Below are positions 36,640 through 45,871 of a DNA stretch of 64,000 nt, piece by piece. How positions within the stretch are numbered: the stretch's first letter is position 1; every line of letters starts with the position of its first letter. This DNA is from Pontibacter silvestris. Its GTDB lineage: Bacteria; Bacteroidota; Bacteroidia; Cytophagales; Hymenobacteraceae. The position numbers and the translations under genes were made by a program. Where the stretch lies: the NCBI RefSeq assembly GCF_020907275.1, contig NZ_JAJJWI010000012.1, positions 62,001-126,000 on the forward strand, in the 5' to 3' direction. The notes below the pieces were generated by a model, which saw only the letters and a program-made list of their open reading frames with translations, did no database searches and was not told the DNA's origin.

Positions 36640-39600
36640 TTATCTGGCTTGCTGTGCTACTTTAACGGAAGCAACAGGCTGCTTTTGCTCTTTTACTGTA
36701 TCTACTACAATTGGAGTGGCGATAAATAACGAAGAGTAAGTACCAAAAATAACACCAATAAGCATGGCAAGTGAAAAGCTGCGCAATACCTCACCACCAA
36801 AGATGAATAGTACTAGAACAACCAAGAACAATGTAAGTGAGGTAATAATGGTTCGGCTGAATGTACTGATTAATGCCGGGTTGACAACTTCTCTTACATG
36901 CAGGCGTGGGTTATCATTCATGTACTCACGTACACGGTCAAAGATTACCACTGTGTCGTTTATAGAGAAACCTATAATGGTAAGTACCGCTGCAATAAAC
37001 ACCTGGTCCATTTCATAAGAAATGCCTATCAGGTCAAGTATAGCGAATATAGCAATGATCATGAGCGCATCATGTAACAAGGCTACCACACCGCCCAAGC
37101 TGAACTGCCATTTTCTAAAGCGAATCATCACGTATATAAAGATACCGATCAAGGACAATGCCAGGGCTATAAGAGCTCTGTTCTGTACATCGTCAGCCAT
37201 AGTGGCACCTACTTTAGAAGAACTTAATATCTGCGGATTTAAGTTGCTATATTGTGCCAAGCCTTGCGTTAAAGCAGTTTCTACTTGCTCATCGGCCTCC
37301 AGGCTTGCATCATCAGCTAAGTAACTGGTAGTGATTTTTAGTCGGTTATTTGTACCATAAGTCTTAACTTCTGTACCAGCATTCTGGAACTCGTCTAACA
37401 AAGCAGATCGTACATCAGAGGCCGGAACTGTCTGATCAAGATTTACAATGTAAGAACGGCCACCTCTGAAGTCAACACCCAGGTTAGGGCCACCGTTAAT
37501 GAACATCGCTACAAAGCCAAGTACAATTACTGCAAGCGAGAAGGCATAAGCAGGTTTTCTGTACTTCATTACGTCAAACGTAATGTTTCTGAACATTCTG
37601 TCAGTAAGCGCAGTAGAGAACGAGAGCTTACCACCTTTTTTAAAGGCACCTTCAACAAACAACCTTGAGATAAATACTGCAGTAAAGAATGAAGTAACAA
37701 TACCAATCATTAAGGTGATAGCAAAACCTTTTACTGGCCCTGATCCGAAGAAGTAAAGGATAAAACCAACCAGGAAAGTAGTTACGTTCGCATCCAAAAT
37801 GGTCATAAACGCTTTGTCATAACCTTTATTGATAACCTCCCGAATACTTAAGCCTTTTGCTGCCTCTTCACGCATCCGTTCAAATATCAGTACGTTGGCA
37901 TCCACGGCCATACCTAAAGTAAGTACGATACCAGCTATACCAGGTAGTGTTAGCGCTGCATTAAACTGTGCCAGCACACCAAGAATAAAGAACACGTTGA
38001 AAAGAAGAGCTAAGTCAGCTATGAAACCACCACGGCTATAGTAAGCAATCATGAAGATAATCACCAATGCTAGACCAGCCAGCGTAGAAATTAACCCTTG
38101 ATTGATCGCTTCCTGACCAAGAGACGGACCAACTACAGATTCTTCAACAATCTGAGTAGGAGCAGGCATTTTACCAGCTTTCAGAATGTTAGCAAGGTCC
38201 TGGGCTTCTTCAATAGTAAAATTACCAGTAATAGAAGAGTTACCTCCTGTAATCTCGCCCTGCACTACTGGGGCAGAGTATACATAGTTATCCAGTACAA
38301 TGGCTATCTGGCGGCCAACATTGTCGCCAGTTAAACGAGCCCATTTCTTAGAGCCATTTGGATTCATCGTCATGTTGATTTCCGGGCGGCCGCTCTGGTC
38401 AAAGTCCTGACGGGCATCGTTAATAGCATCTCCTGACATTGGAGCTCTTCCATTACGACCTTTCTTGATAGCGTAGAATTCAACAAACTGCTGACGGTTC
38501 TGACCTTCCAGTGGCTTTACTCCCCAGAAGAACTTCATGTTCGATGGGAAAATGGCACGAACTTCTGCTCTTGAGAAAATCTCATTTATTTTAGCTGTAT
38601 CGCGTACGTTTGCGCCAAGGCCACCAGGCATTTGCGTAAACAAACGGGCTAGCACACCACCTTGCTGGGCAGTAGTTAAAGAGTCAAGTGCTGCAGAGTC
38701 AGCAGGGTTCTGAGCTGGAACAGCCGTTGACGCAAGGCCAGTAGAATCTGTTACAGCTGAATCGGCAACAGCTGCTTGTGCCAGCACATCATCTGTTGCG
38801 TCAGTTACAATAGCACTGTTATCTGATGCAGAAGCAAGAGCATCTGTATTCAAGTTAAGTTTACCAGCAGATTCCTGCTGATCCAGATATTGGCTAAGCT
38901 GCATGAAGTAAGGGCTGAATTCTTCAGGAGACCATACTTCCCAGAACTCCAGGTTAGCCATGCCAGATAGTAGTCTGCGTACGCGGTCAGGGTTATCAAT
39001 GCCTGGCAGCTCAATTTGAATACGGCCAGTACCTTCCAGGCGCTGAATGTTTGGCTGATTTACACCGAACTTGTCAACACGGGTACGGATGATATTAAAA
39101 GAACGGTCAATAGCGTCTTCTACTTCCTGGTTTATTACATCCAGTACTTCCTCGTCAGTAGACTCATAGCTGATTCTGCCACGGTTTGCTGAAGTAGAGA
39201 AGATACGACTAAGGCGACTATCTGGATTGATTTCACGGTAAGCCTGGGCAAACAGTGTAGTGAAGCGCTCCTGGCTGTTTTTCTGCATTTCTTGTGCACG
39301 ATCCAACGCTTTCAAGAAATCAGGATCTTTACTGTTACCTGCAAGCGACTTAACGATCTCAACCGGAGAAACTTCCAGCACAACGTGCATACCACCTTTA
39401 AGGTCAAGGCCTAGGCCTAACTGGTTTTCAGTAACCTCCTGGTATGTTAAGCCCATAAATACAGGCTCTCTCCAAATGGAGTCTATATAAGCTTGCCTTC
39501 TTGCAAGGTCTACATTGCCTTGTGCATCTGTGGCATAGGCTTCGGCGTCCTGCTGCACATTGCGGGCAACTAGCGAAAACGACAGGTAGTAAAGGCAAAG

Positions 39601-39648
39601 CGCCGATACAATTACTGTCAGAACGATAATTAAATTTTTGTTCCGCAT
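36640..39648 (-). CDS. secDF: Protein translocase subunits SecD and SecF, fused
   Basis: The 1002-residue membrane protein fuses SecD and SecF, as is common in Bacteroidota. The first helix is near residues 7-28. SecD motifs are GLGLDLKGGMHVVLEV and the cluster near VDANVLIFERMREE. The SecF half begins near residue 690 and contains GVDFRGGRSYIVNL and GFSINDTVVIFDRVRE. It uses the proton gradient to complete protein export through SecYEG. Residues of about 265-330 form an Ala/Ser/Asp/Thr-rich low-complexity insert in the periplasmic domain. Confidence 0.97.
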   Translation of the reverse strand: MRNKNLIIVLTVIVSALCLYYLSFSLVARNVQQDAEAYATDAQGNVDLARRQAYIDSIWREPVFMGLTYQEVTENQLGLGLDLKGGMHVVLEVSPVEIVKSLAGNSKDPDFLKALDRAQEMQKNSQERFTTLFAQAYREINPDSRLSRIFSTSANRGRISYESTDEEVLDVINQEVEDAIDRSFNIIRTRVDKFGVNQPNIQRLEGTGRIQIELPGIDNPDRVRRLLSGMANLEFWEVWSPEEFSPYFMQLSQYLDQQESAGKLNLNTDALASASDNSAIVTDATDDVLAQAAVADSAVTDSTGLASTAVPAQNPADSAALDSLTTAQQGGVLARLFTQMPGGLGANVRDTAKINEIFSRAEVRAIFPSNMKFFWGVKPLEGQNRQQFVEFYAIKKGRNGRAPMSGDAINDARQDFDQSGRPEINMTMNPNGSKKWARLTGDNVGRQIAIVLDNYVYSAPVVQGEITGGNSSITGNFTIEEAQDLANILKAGKMPAPTQIVEESVVGPSLGQEAINQGLISTLAGLALVIIFMIAYYSRGGFIADLALLFNVFFILGVLAQFNAALTLPGIAGIVLTLGMAVDANVLIFERMREEAAKGLSIREVINKGYDKAFMTILDANVTTFLVGFILYFFGSGPVKGFAITLMIGIVTSFFTAVFISRLFVEGAFKKGGKLSFSTALTDRMFRNITFDVMKYRKPAYAFSLAVIVLGFVAMFINGGPNLGVDFRGGRSYIVNLDQTVPASDVRSALLDEFQNAGTEVKTYGTNNRLKITTSYLADDASLEADEQVETALTQGLAQYSNLNPQILSSSKVGATMADDVQNRALIALALSLIGIFIYVMIRFRKWQFSLGGVVALLHDALMIIAIFAILDLIGISYEMDQVFIAAVLTIIGFSINDTVVIFDRVREYMNDNPRLHVREVVNPALISTFSRTIITSLTLFLVVLVLFIFGGEVLRSFSLAMLIGVIFGTYSSLFIATPIVVDTVKEQKQPVASVKVAQQAR

Positions 39649-39827
39649 TTGGATTAATTAATGAAAAATAAAGTATAGGTGAAAGATTAAAAGCAATAGA
39701 ATAAACTATACCCTACTTATTAGACAAATGAAAATAAATGTCTAAGCGTTCCGCAGCAGTCATATTTCTGCTGTGGTTATCAAAACTTTAGAGAAGAAGG
39801 ATACAGTGAAAAGGGATAAGCTACAGC

Positions 39828-40208
39828 TTAGGGAGCGTTGGGCTGTATAGTGATGGGGCAAATCTGCGCAACAAAGCCAAGGCCCGGCGGTCTGGCTGTA
39901 AACGCAGGCAGTGCCTCATCAGCAGGAACTGCAAAAGCCGGGATAGGAGTCGGCTTTATAGCCTGCTGCAGATTTAGTGCTACAAAGGAAGTAGTAGCCT
40001 CTAAAGATACTTTTTGTTTAACAACGGTTTTTTGCTTTTGCTCTTTTGCCAACTCTGTTGAGGGCTTAGAAGCTGCATTTTCTGCTGAGCAGCTGAAAGC
40101 AACCACCTCCTGGCCGTTGAGCATGAGTGCCCACAGCAATGTAACAGACATTAAAAGATGCCTGAAATAGCAGGATATGGTTTTAGTATTCAGCATGTAT
40201 AACCGCAA
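39828..40208 (-). CDS. Small secreted protein of unknown function
   Basis: The frame gives up to 126 residues, with a second Met at residue 5. A hydrophobic segment (LLMSVTLLWALMLNGQEVVAF) resembles a signal peptide, followed by CSAENAASKP and a Lys/Gln/Val-rich stretch. The C-terminal half is Pro- and Ala-rich. I recognise no family. It lies between ktrA and secDF on the same strand. An overlapping plus-strand frame at 39838-40170 lacks a signal and looks like a shadow. Confidence 0.5.
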   Translation of the reverse strand: MRLYMLNTKTISCYFRHLLMSVTLLWALMLNGQEVVAFSCSAENAASKPSTELAKEQKQKTVVKQKVSLEATTSFVALNLQQAIKPTPIPAFAVPADEALPAFTARPPGLGFVAQICPITIQPNAP

Positions 40209-40240
40209 ATGTAATGGCTTTTATTTAAAAAAATAAAATA

Positions 40241-40933
40241 TTAGCGGTTAATATCCAAAAAGCGCTTTACATCCTGCTTTTTACCGATAAGTATAAGTAT
40301 ATCTGAAGGATAAATAATGGTTTCGGCTTTAGGTACCCCAATAATATGTTCTACCTGTGTCGGCTTTCCATCCAGTATCTCCTCAAAAAAGCGCTTAATA
40401 GTAATCAGGTTGATGTTGTACTTTTCGCGAAGGGATATTTTAGACAAGCTGCGGTTAGCGATATTGCGGGGAGCGTTAATCTCTACAATTTCGTAGTTGT
40501 CCGGCAAAGGCAGGAAAGTCCGGATACTTGGCTGTAGTAAACGTTCTGCCACTGTTTTACCTACCTCACCCTCTGGCGAAAGAATTTCCTGCACACCCAT
40601 CTTTTCCAGAATGCGGCGCTGCTGTTTGTTGGAGGCGCGCGTGATAATGCGTTTAATATTTAGCTCCTGCAGGTTAGCTGTGGTAATAAGTACCGCTTCA
40701 AAATCTTCGCCGATGGCTACTATAACGGCATCCATGTCCTGCACATTCTGCGCCTCCAGCGCCCGCATGTCTGTTGCGTCCAGGGCTACGGCATAGGCTA
40801 CCTGATCTTTTATATCCTCTACATGGTCTACACTGTTATCTATGGCAAGAACTTCTGCTCCGCGCTCTGCCAGCGTAGTTGCTATAGATCTTCCAAAGAT
40901 ACCCAGGCCAATTACAGCAAACTTGTGCCTCAT
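40241..40933 (-). CDS. TrkA/KtrA-type potassium channel regulatory protein (RCK domain)
   Basis: The 230-residue cytoplasmic protein has an N-terminal Rossmann RCK_N domain with the nucleotide motif GLGIFG (Gly9, Gly11, Gly14) and an acidic end of the second strand (LAIDNS). An RCK_C (TrkA_C) domain follows at about residues 140-225. It gates a K+ channel subunit in response to ATP or NAD(H). The membrane partner is not in this window. Its start overlaps the uridine kinase stop by four bases, giving translational coupling. Confidence 0.93.
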   Translation of the reverse strand: MRHKFAVIGLGIFGRSIATTLAERGAEVLAIDNSVDHVEDIKDQVAYAVALDATDMRALEAQNVQDMDAVIVAIGEDFEAVLITTANLQELNIKRIITRASNKQQRRILEKMGVQEILSPEGEVGKTVAERLLQPSIRTFLPLPDNYEIVEINAPRNIANRSLSKISLREKYNINLITIKRFFEEILDGKPTQVEHIIGVPKAETIIYPSDILILIGKKQDVKRFLDINR

Positions 40934-41550
40934 GCTTTTATTTTTGAGTTAAGGAATGTAGTAACCACTTCTAAACCTCTTTCGAAGTGGTTGTTGTTCG
41001 GTATAATAATGTCGGCATCGTTCTTATATGGCTTAATGTACTTCTCGTAAGTTGGAGCCACGTGGTTTGTGTAACGGTACAGTACATCATCCAAGTCGTA
41101 GCCGCGCTCGATGCGGTCACGCACAATGCGTCGTTGCAGTTTAATGTACTCTTTAGCGTCGATATATACTTTCAGGTCCAGTAGCTTGGCTATCTCCTCA
41201 AAATAAAAAACAAAGATTCCCTCTACTACTACAATGGGAGCCGGTTTAAACTCCAACTGCTTGGGTACTACATTGGGGTTGTTGAAAGTATATTCGGTGC
41301 GGTAAAATGTTTCGCCCTGGCTAATGGTTGCTATATCCCGTGCGTAGGCATCATCATCAATGCAGGACGGCAGGTCGAAATTAACGACTCCATTTAAATC
41401 TTTTGTTTGATGTTCTCTGGGTTTATAGTAATTGTCTTGAGAAATAAGACATATGTCTTCGGGTGAAAATGAAGTTAGTAGCTTATTCAAAAAAGTAGTT
41501 TTTCCTGAAGCACTACCTCCTGTTATTCCGACAATAAATGGCTTTTGCAT
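40930..41550 (-). CDS. udk: Uridine kinase
   Basis: The 206-residue enzyme phosphorylates uridine and cytidine in pyrimidine salvage. The Walker A motif GGSASGKT is at residues 11-18. Other family features are SQDNYYKP, NFDLPSCID and VVVEGIFVFYFEE. Its last four bases overlap the RCK gene. A -7-like element TAATTTTG lies 23 bases before the ATG on the minus strand (41573-41580). Confidence 0.95.
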   Translation of the reverse strand: MQKPFIVGITGGSASGKTTFLNKLLTSFSPEDICLISQDNYYKPREHQTKDLNGVVNFDLPSCIDDDAYARDIATISQGETFYRTEYTFNNPNVVPKQLEFKPAPIVVVEGIFVFYFEEIAKLLDLKVYIDAKEYIKLQRRIVRDRIERGYDLDDVLYRYTNHVAPTYEKYIKPYKNDADIIIPNNNHFERGLEVVTTFLNSKIKA

Positions 41551-41629
41551 AGGAAGCTAAGGTTTCAGGCCACAAAATTAAGGTTAAAAGCACTACAAGG
41601 CTACTATGTAAGCGCAAAAATATCTGGTG

Positions 41630-42208
41630 TTACTGTGTTTTTAGAAACTCAACCAGTTTACGGATGGCCCGGCCACGGTGGCTGATCGAATTTTTTTCCT
41701 CACGGCTCATTTCAGCAAAGGTTTGCTCATAACCGTCGGGTACAAATACCGGGTCGTACCCAAAGCCTTTGTTTCCCTGCCATTCCTTTGTTATAGTACC
41801 CTCTACGATACCTTCAAACTGATGTTCCTGGCCATCTAAAAACAGGGTGATAAAAGTGCGGAAGCGGGCGTGTCGGTTATCCTGACCCTGAAGGTTCTTT
41901 AACAAGTGATTTATGTTGTCAGCGTCGCTGCGTTGCGGACCAGCATATCGGGCCGAGTAAACGCCGGGCGCACCGTGCAAGGCTTCTACTTCCAGGCCAG
42001 TATCATCAGCAAAGCAATTAACTTTATAGTTTTCCCACACATAAACAGCCTTTTGCCTTGAGTTGCCCTCCAGTGTGTCCTGGTCTTCGGCAAGTTCTTC
42101 CAGGCAGCCTATATCCTGCAGGGTAAGCAGTTTATACTGGCTTTCCAGCATTTGGCTTACTTCAGCTACTTTGTTTCTGTTGTTGGTGGCAAAGCAGAGT
42201 TCAGTCAT
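41630..42208 (-). CDS. rdgB: Non-canonical purine NTP pyrophosphatase (RdgB/HAM1)
   Basis: The 192-residue enzyme hydrolyses ITP, dITP and XTP to monophosphates, keeping them out of DNA and RNA. The N-terminal FATNNRNKVAEVSQML corresponds to the family TxNxxK motif. The conserved DDTGLEVEALHGAPGVYSAR and GFGYDPVFVPDG carry the metal and base contacts. It stands upstream of udk on the same strand with an 80-base gap. Confidence 0.97.
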   Translation of the reverse strand: MTELCFATNNRNKVAEVSQMLESQYKLLTLQDIGCLEELAEDQDTLEGNSRQKAVYVWENYKVNCFADDTGLEVEALHGAPGVYSARYAGPQRSDADNINHLLKNLQGQDNRHARFRTFITLFLDGQEHQFEGIVEGTITKEWQGNKGFGYDPVFVPDGYEQTFAEMSREEKNSISHRGRAIRKLVEFLKTQ

Positions 42209-42465
42209 AAGAGTAAGTTTAATATATTTATATTTAATGTGCTAGTAGAAGGTTTTTGCAAGAAGGCGCTTATTATTTCCTCTTTTATTTTTGCTGTCTG
42301 TTAATCGAAGGAATAAACTCAGCAACAGTAAAAGCAATAAACGTTACCATAGCACCTTCTAGCCGTTGTCGTCTGGGTGATAGTATTGAGCTGTATGGCA
42401 ATAAGCTAGCCTCAGACCGTTCCATAAAAAAAATGTTAAACCCAAAGGCCGTATGTTTGCTATTT

Positions 42466-42975
42466 TTAATGCAGGTAAGCTGCTACCTCATTCTCTTCCA
42501 GCACCACTGTTACGTGCTCACGCAGGGTGGTAGCCAATGAATAGCCCGTGTAGGTGGCAGTAACAGGATATAAGGTGTGATGGCGATTGACTAGAGTGGC
42601 TATTTCTACCTTTTTAGGGTTGTGCTGCAGAAAAGCGTTAAGTGTGTAGGCAAGTGTCTTTCCTGTATTCAGTACATCATCTACCAGTACCAGGTTTTTT
42701 CCTGCGATGGAGTTTTCTTCCAGATCCAGTTCCAGGAGCTGCTGTACAGGCTCATTCTCTTTTAATGTGATGCGCAGCAACTTAACCTTCAAGAGAGATA
42801 TGGATTCTAATTCCTTTGCCAGCATCTGAGCCAGTGTATAACCGTTGTCATGAATGCTTGACAGCACAAGTTCCTGTTCTTCAAAGTTATGTTCGTACAT
42901 TTCAAAGGCCATCCGCTTTATTTTTTGAAAAATTTGCCCTTTGTCAAGTATCAGGTTCGTATGTGGGTGTGTCAT
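42466..42975 (-). CDS. PyrR-like phosphoribosyltransferase
   Basis: The frame is open from ATG at 43008, but the ATG at 42975 fits the family better and leaves room for a -7-like TATTTTTG (43026-43033, minus strand), giving 169 residues. The PRPP-binding loop VLVDDVLNTGKTL is diagnostic of type I phosphoribosyltransferases. The N-terminal ILDKGQIFQKIKRMAFEMYE is PyrR-like. It could be a uracil phosphoribosyltransferase/regulator or another PRTase. I see no pyr attenuator nearby, so regulation by RNA binding is not supported here. Confidence 0.82.
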   Translation of the reverse strand: MTHPHTNLILDKGQIFQKIKRMAFEMYEHNFEEQELVLSSIHDNGYTLAQMLAKELESISLLKVKLLRITLKENEPVQQLLELDLEENSIAGKNLVLVDDVLNTGKTLAYTLNAFLQHNPKKVEIATLVNRHHTLYPVTATYTGYSLATTLREHVTVVLEENEVAAYLH

Positions 42976-43088
42976 GAGTTGCGAAGCTGTGGTTGTTAAT
43001 GCCGCCATGTAGCTAGCTGCGTCAGCAAAAATAAGATATTATTTGCAGGCAGATTTGGTTTAACGATAAAATAATTTGGCTTATAGCG

Positions 43089-43117
43089 TTTTAATTAAAA
43101 AACATTTACTAAATTTG
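43089..43117 (+). promoter_or_regulatory. Candidate promoter of rpmE2
   Basis: TAAATTTG at 43110-43117 matches the TAnnTTTG -7 consensus. A TTTT element at 43089-43092 lies 17 bases upstream. The L31 start codon is 42 bases downstream. Confidence 0.45.
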
Positions 43118-43158
43118 CAGTCCGATTCGAGAATTAAGGTTAATTAACGTTTATAATA

Positions 43159-43404
43159 ATGAAAAAAGGCATTCACCCAGAATATAGAGAGGTCGTTTTC
43201 CAGGATACTTCCAGTGATTTTAAATTTATCACTCGCTCTACTATGACTTCAAACGAAACAATCACTATGGAGGATGGTAAAGAATACCCTGTAATCAAAG
43301 TGGAGGTTTCTTCAGCTTCTCACCCTTTCTACACTGGTAAAAACATCTTCGTTGATACTGCTGGTCGTGTGGAGAAATTCAACAAGCGTTATCAGAAAAA
43401 ATAA
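43159..43404 (+). CDS. rpmE2: 50S ribosomal protein L31, type B
   Basis: The 81-residue protein begins [19 protein letters not shown] and contains [22 protein letters not shown] in parts. Both are typical of type B L31, which lacks the zinc-binding Cys residues of type A. No Cys is present. Presence of only the Cys-free form here fits Bacteroidota. It is probably monocistronic, with its own promoter-like site and terminator. Confidence 0.97.
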   Translation: MKKGIHPEYREVVFQDTSSDFKFITRSTMTSNETITMEDGKEYPVIKVEVSSASHPFYTGKNIFVDTAGRVEKFNKRYQKK

Positions 43405-43436
43405 GCGTAACCAACAGGTTAAAACGTTTCAAAAGC

Positions 43437-43476
43437 AAAGTCTTCTCGTTAGTTTCGGGAAGACTTTTTTATTTTT
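43437..43476 (+). terminator. Intrinsic terminator after rpmE2
   Basis: The stem AAAGTCTTCTCG (43437-43448) pairs with CGGGAAGACTTT (43456-43467) with one G-U pair and a 7-base loop. TTTATTTTT follows. The next gene begins immediately after the T-run. Confidence 0.85.
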
Positions 43477-43482
43477 GTGTCT

Positions 43483-44682
43483 ATGAATATCATTCTCTTT
43501 GATGAGCCGAGTATTCGGGAGGCGTTGCTGCCCCTTACGTTTACCCGGCCTGTTGCTGAAATTCGTGTAGGTATACTTACCATTGCCGAAAAATGGCGGA
43601 AGTTTTTAGGAGAAAATGTCTCTTACCTTACACAGCCATATCTTCAGGATAAATTTGATTTAGTCACTGATACACATAACTGGTACATTAACGGTGCCGT
43701 CTGCCCTGATGAAAGCCTGGTGGAAACCATCAAGTCACTTAAAATGGGAGAAGCCTTGTATCATCAGGGAATCCTTATCGCTATAAATAGTGATAACCTG
43801 CAGCCGCATGACATGGAAGAACTGGTTAGCTACTCTACCTCTAAGAGGCATGAATGCGACACCTGTACTATTGTGAAAGAGATGTGGGAGATTTTTCAGT
43901 TTAACGGGCAGCAGATCCGGAACGATTTTAAAATACTTACCGCTGGCCGCCAAAGCCAACCTCTGAATGATAGGTTTACTGCAGTTTATGGCGAAGAGAA
44001 CATTTTTATAGAAGAGGGGGCTATAATAAGAGCGGCTGTTCTTAATGCAGAAGATGGCCCTATTTATATTGGTAAAGATACACAGGTGCTGGAGGGCGCT
44101 TTAATAAAAGGACCTTTTGCTTTATGTGAAGGTAGCTTTGTGAACATGGGCGGTAAAATGCGTGGAGACACTACCATAGGCCCGTTTTCTAAAGTCGGTG
44201 GAGAAGTCAGTAACTCAGTTATATTTGGTTACAGCAATAAAGGGCATGAAGGCTTTTTAGGTAACTCAGTGCTTGGCGAGTGGTGTAACCTGGGCGCTGA
44301 TACCAATACTTCTAACCTGAAAAATAATTATGCCCAAGTAAAGATGTGGAGCCATGCCCAGAAAAATTTCCGCAACACAGGCTTGCAGTTCTGTGGCCTT
44401 ATTATGGGTGACCATAGCAAGTGCAGCATTAATACCATGTTTAATACAGGTACAGTGGTTGGGGTGAGTGCCAATATATTTGGTGCAGGATTTCCTAGTA
44501 ACTTTGTGCCGTCTTTTAGTTGGGGCGGGGCATCAGGTTTAGAGACCTATCAGTTCCAGAAGGCTTGTGAAGTGGCCGCTAAAGTCCTGGAAAGGAGGGA
44601 CCTAAAGTTAGATGATATAGAAAAAGCTGTTCTTCGTGAGGTGTTTAAAGAGACGCAACAGTACCGTACCTGGGATAGCTAA
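43483..44682 (+). CDS. GlmU-like sugar nucleotidyltransferase/acetyltransferase
   Basis: The frame opens with GTG at 43477, but the ATG at 43483 (MNIILFDEPSIREALLPLTF) is the likely start, giving 399 residues. The N-terminal half is a divergent nucleotidyltransferase domain. The C-terminal half has left-handed beta-helix hexapeptide turns (GPFALCEGSFVNMGGKMRGD and FGAGFPSNFVPSFSWGG). This matches the alternative GlmU group of Bacteroidota, which would make UDP-N-acetylglucosamine for cell wall synthesis. The typical Bacteroidota neighbours rpmE and holB support this. Confidence 0.85.
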   Translation: MNIILFDEPSIREALLPLTFTRPVAEIRVGILTIAEKWRKFLGENVSYLTQPYLQDKFDLVTDTHNWYINGAVCPDESLVETIKSLKMGEALYHQGILIAINSDNLQPHDMEELVSYSTSKRHECDTCTIVKEMWEIFQFNGQQIRNDFKILTAGRQSQPLNDRFTAVYGEENIFIEEGAIIRAAVLNAEDGPIYIGKDTQVLEGALIKGPFALCEGSFVNMGGKMRGDTTIGPFSKVGGEVSNSVIFGYSNKGHEGFLGNSVLGEWCNLGADTNTSNLKNNYAQVKMWSHAQKNFRNTGLQFCGLIMGDHSKCSINTMFNTGTVVGVSANIFGAGFPSNFVPSFSWGGASGLETYQFQKACEVAAKVLERRDLKLDDIEKAVLREVFKETQQYRTWDS

Positions 44683-44737
44683 TTATCATCACTCTCACCA
44701 TAGGTGTTAATCATATTTTAAATATTTAAGTACCAAC

Positions 44738-45865
44738 GTGCAATTCGCAACTATCATAGGCCATCAGGAAACAAAGCAACTGCTGTTAAAATCGGTGCAA
44801 CAAAACCATGTGGCGCATGCACAGCTGTTTTTAGGGCAGGAGGGAAGCGCTAATCTGGCGCTGGCTTTGGCTTATGCCACATACATAAACTGCGAAAACA
44901 AACTTCCGGATGATTCATGTGGAACATGCGGAAGCTGTGTGAAAATGAATAAGCTGGTGCACCCGGACTTTAACTTTGTAATGCCGGTTACCAGTACCAA
45001 ATCAGTGTCTAAAGATGTGCTGAGCCAGAAGTTTCTGGGAGAGTGGCGAGAATTTATATTAACAAGCCCATACCAGGGATTAAATGAATGGATGCAGCAT
45101 ATCGGAGCCGAAAATAAACAAGGCAATATATCTAAAGAAGAAAGCCGCCAACTGGTAAAGCTGGTATCGCTAAAGGCTTTTGAAGGAGATTATAAAATTG
45201 TGCTGATATGGTTACCGGAACTTATGCACTCAGCGGCAGCTAATGCCTTACTGAAGCTTCTGGAGGAGCCACCATCTAAAACTCTTTTCCTCTTGGTATC
45301 ACAGTCGGCAGAAAAGTTATTGGCTACCATTACCTCGCGTACTCAGATTATGCAGGTGCGAAATTTCACAGAGCAGGAGATTATACAGTATCTGCAGGAG
45401 CAGCAAAACACTGATCAGACCACAGCATACCAAATATCACAATTGGCAGAGGGTAATCTGAATGCCGCTATTAAACTTACAGCCGAAATCAGTAGCGATT
45501 ATTTTACGTTCTTTACGGAATGGATGCGCTATTGCTATAGTTATAAGTTTGGAGAAATGATAGACATGAGCGAGAAATTTCAGACATCAGGCCGTGAGAA
45601 CCAGAAAAACTTCCTGTTGTACGCTCTTAACCTGTTCCGTAAGGTTATGTTATTCGGAGTAGATGCCTCTTTAGTGTCTTATCTGCCTCCTAACGAATTA
45701 GATTTCGTGCAGAAGTTCTCTAAAGTAATAACAGGAAACAATGCCGGGCAATTAGCAGAGGAACTAAACCAGGCACATTATCATATCGAGCGAAATGCAA
45801 ATCCTAAGATGGTGTTTGTAGATAGCTCCATTCAAATTGCCGGCTTTTTGCGTGGCAACAGTTAA
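44738..45865 (+). CDS. holB: DNA polymerase III delta' subunit
   Basis: The 375-residue protein starts with GTG at 44738 (MQFATIIGHQETKQLLL). It is the delta' clamp-loader subunit. A zinc-binding Cys set (Cys52, Cys61, Cys64, Cys67) lies near residue 60, and the NALLKLLEEPPSKTLFLLVSQ and TSRTQIMQ segments are characteristic. The Walker A region is degenerate (GQEGSANLAL), as usual for delta'. It lies upstream of hemC by six bases. Confidence 0.93.
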   Translation: MQFATIIGHQETKQLLLKSVQQNHVAHAQLFLGQEGSANLALALAYATYINCENKLPDDSCGTCGSCVKMNKLVHPDFNFVMPVTSTKSVSKDVLSQKFLGEWREFILTSPYQGLNEWMQHIGAENKQGNISKEESRQLVKLVSLKAFEGDYKIVLIWLPELMHSAAANALLKLLEEPPSKTLFLLVSQSAEKLLATITSRTQIMQVRNFTEQEIIQYLQEQQNTDQTTAYQISQLAEGNLNAAIKLTAEISSDYFTFFTEWMRYCYSYKFGEMIDMSEKFQTSGRENQKNFLLYALNLFRKVMLFGVDASLVSYLPPNELDFVQKFSKVITGNNAGQLAEELNQAHYHIERNANPKMVFVDSSIQIAGFLRGNS

Positions 45866-45871
45866 TAAATT

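Noticed and set aside
39838..40170. 110-residue plus-strand frame opposite the small secreted protein
   Set aside because: The minus-strand frame has a signal-like N-terminus and lies in line with neighbouring minus-strand genes; this one has neither.
42256..42540. 94-residue plus-strand frame between rdgB and the phosphoribosyltransferase gene
   Set aside because: Overlaps the end of the phosphoribosyltransferase gene, shows no motif and looks like chance coding in AT-rich DNA.
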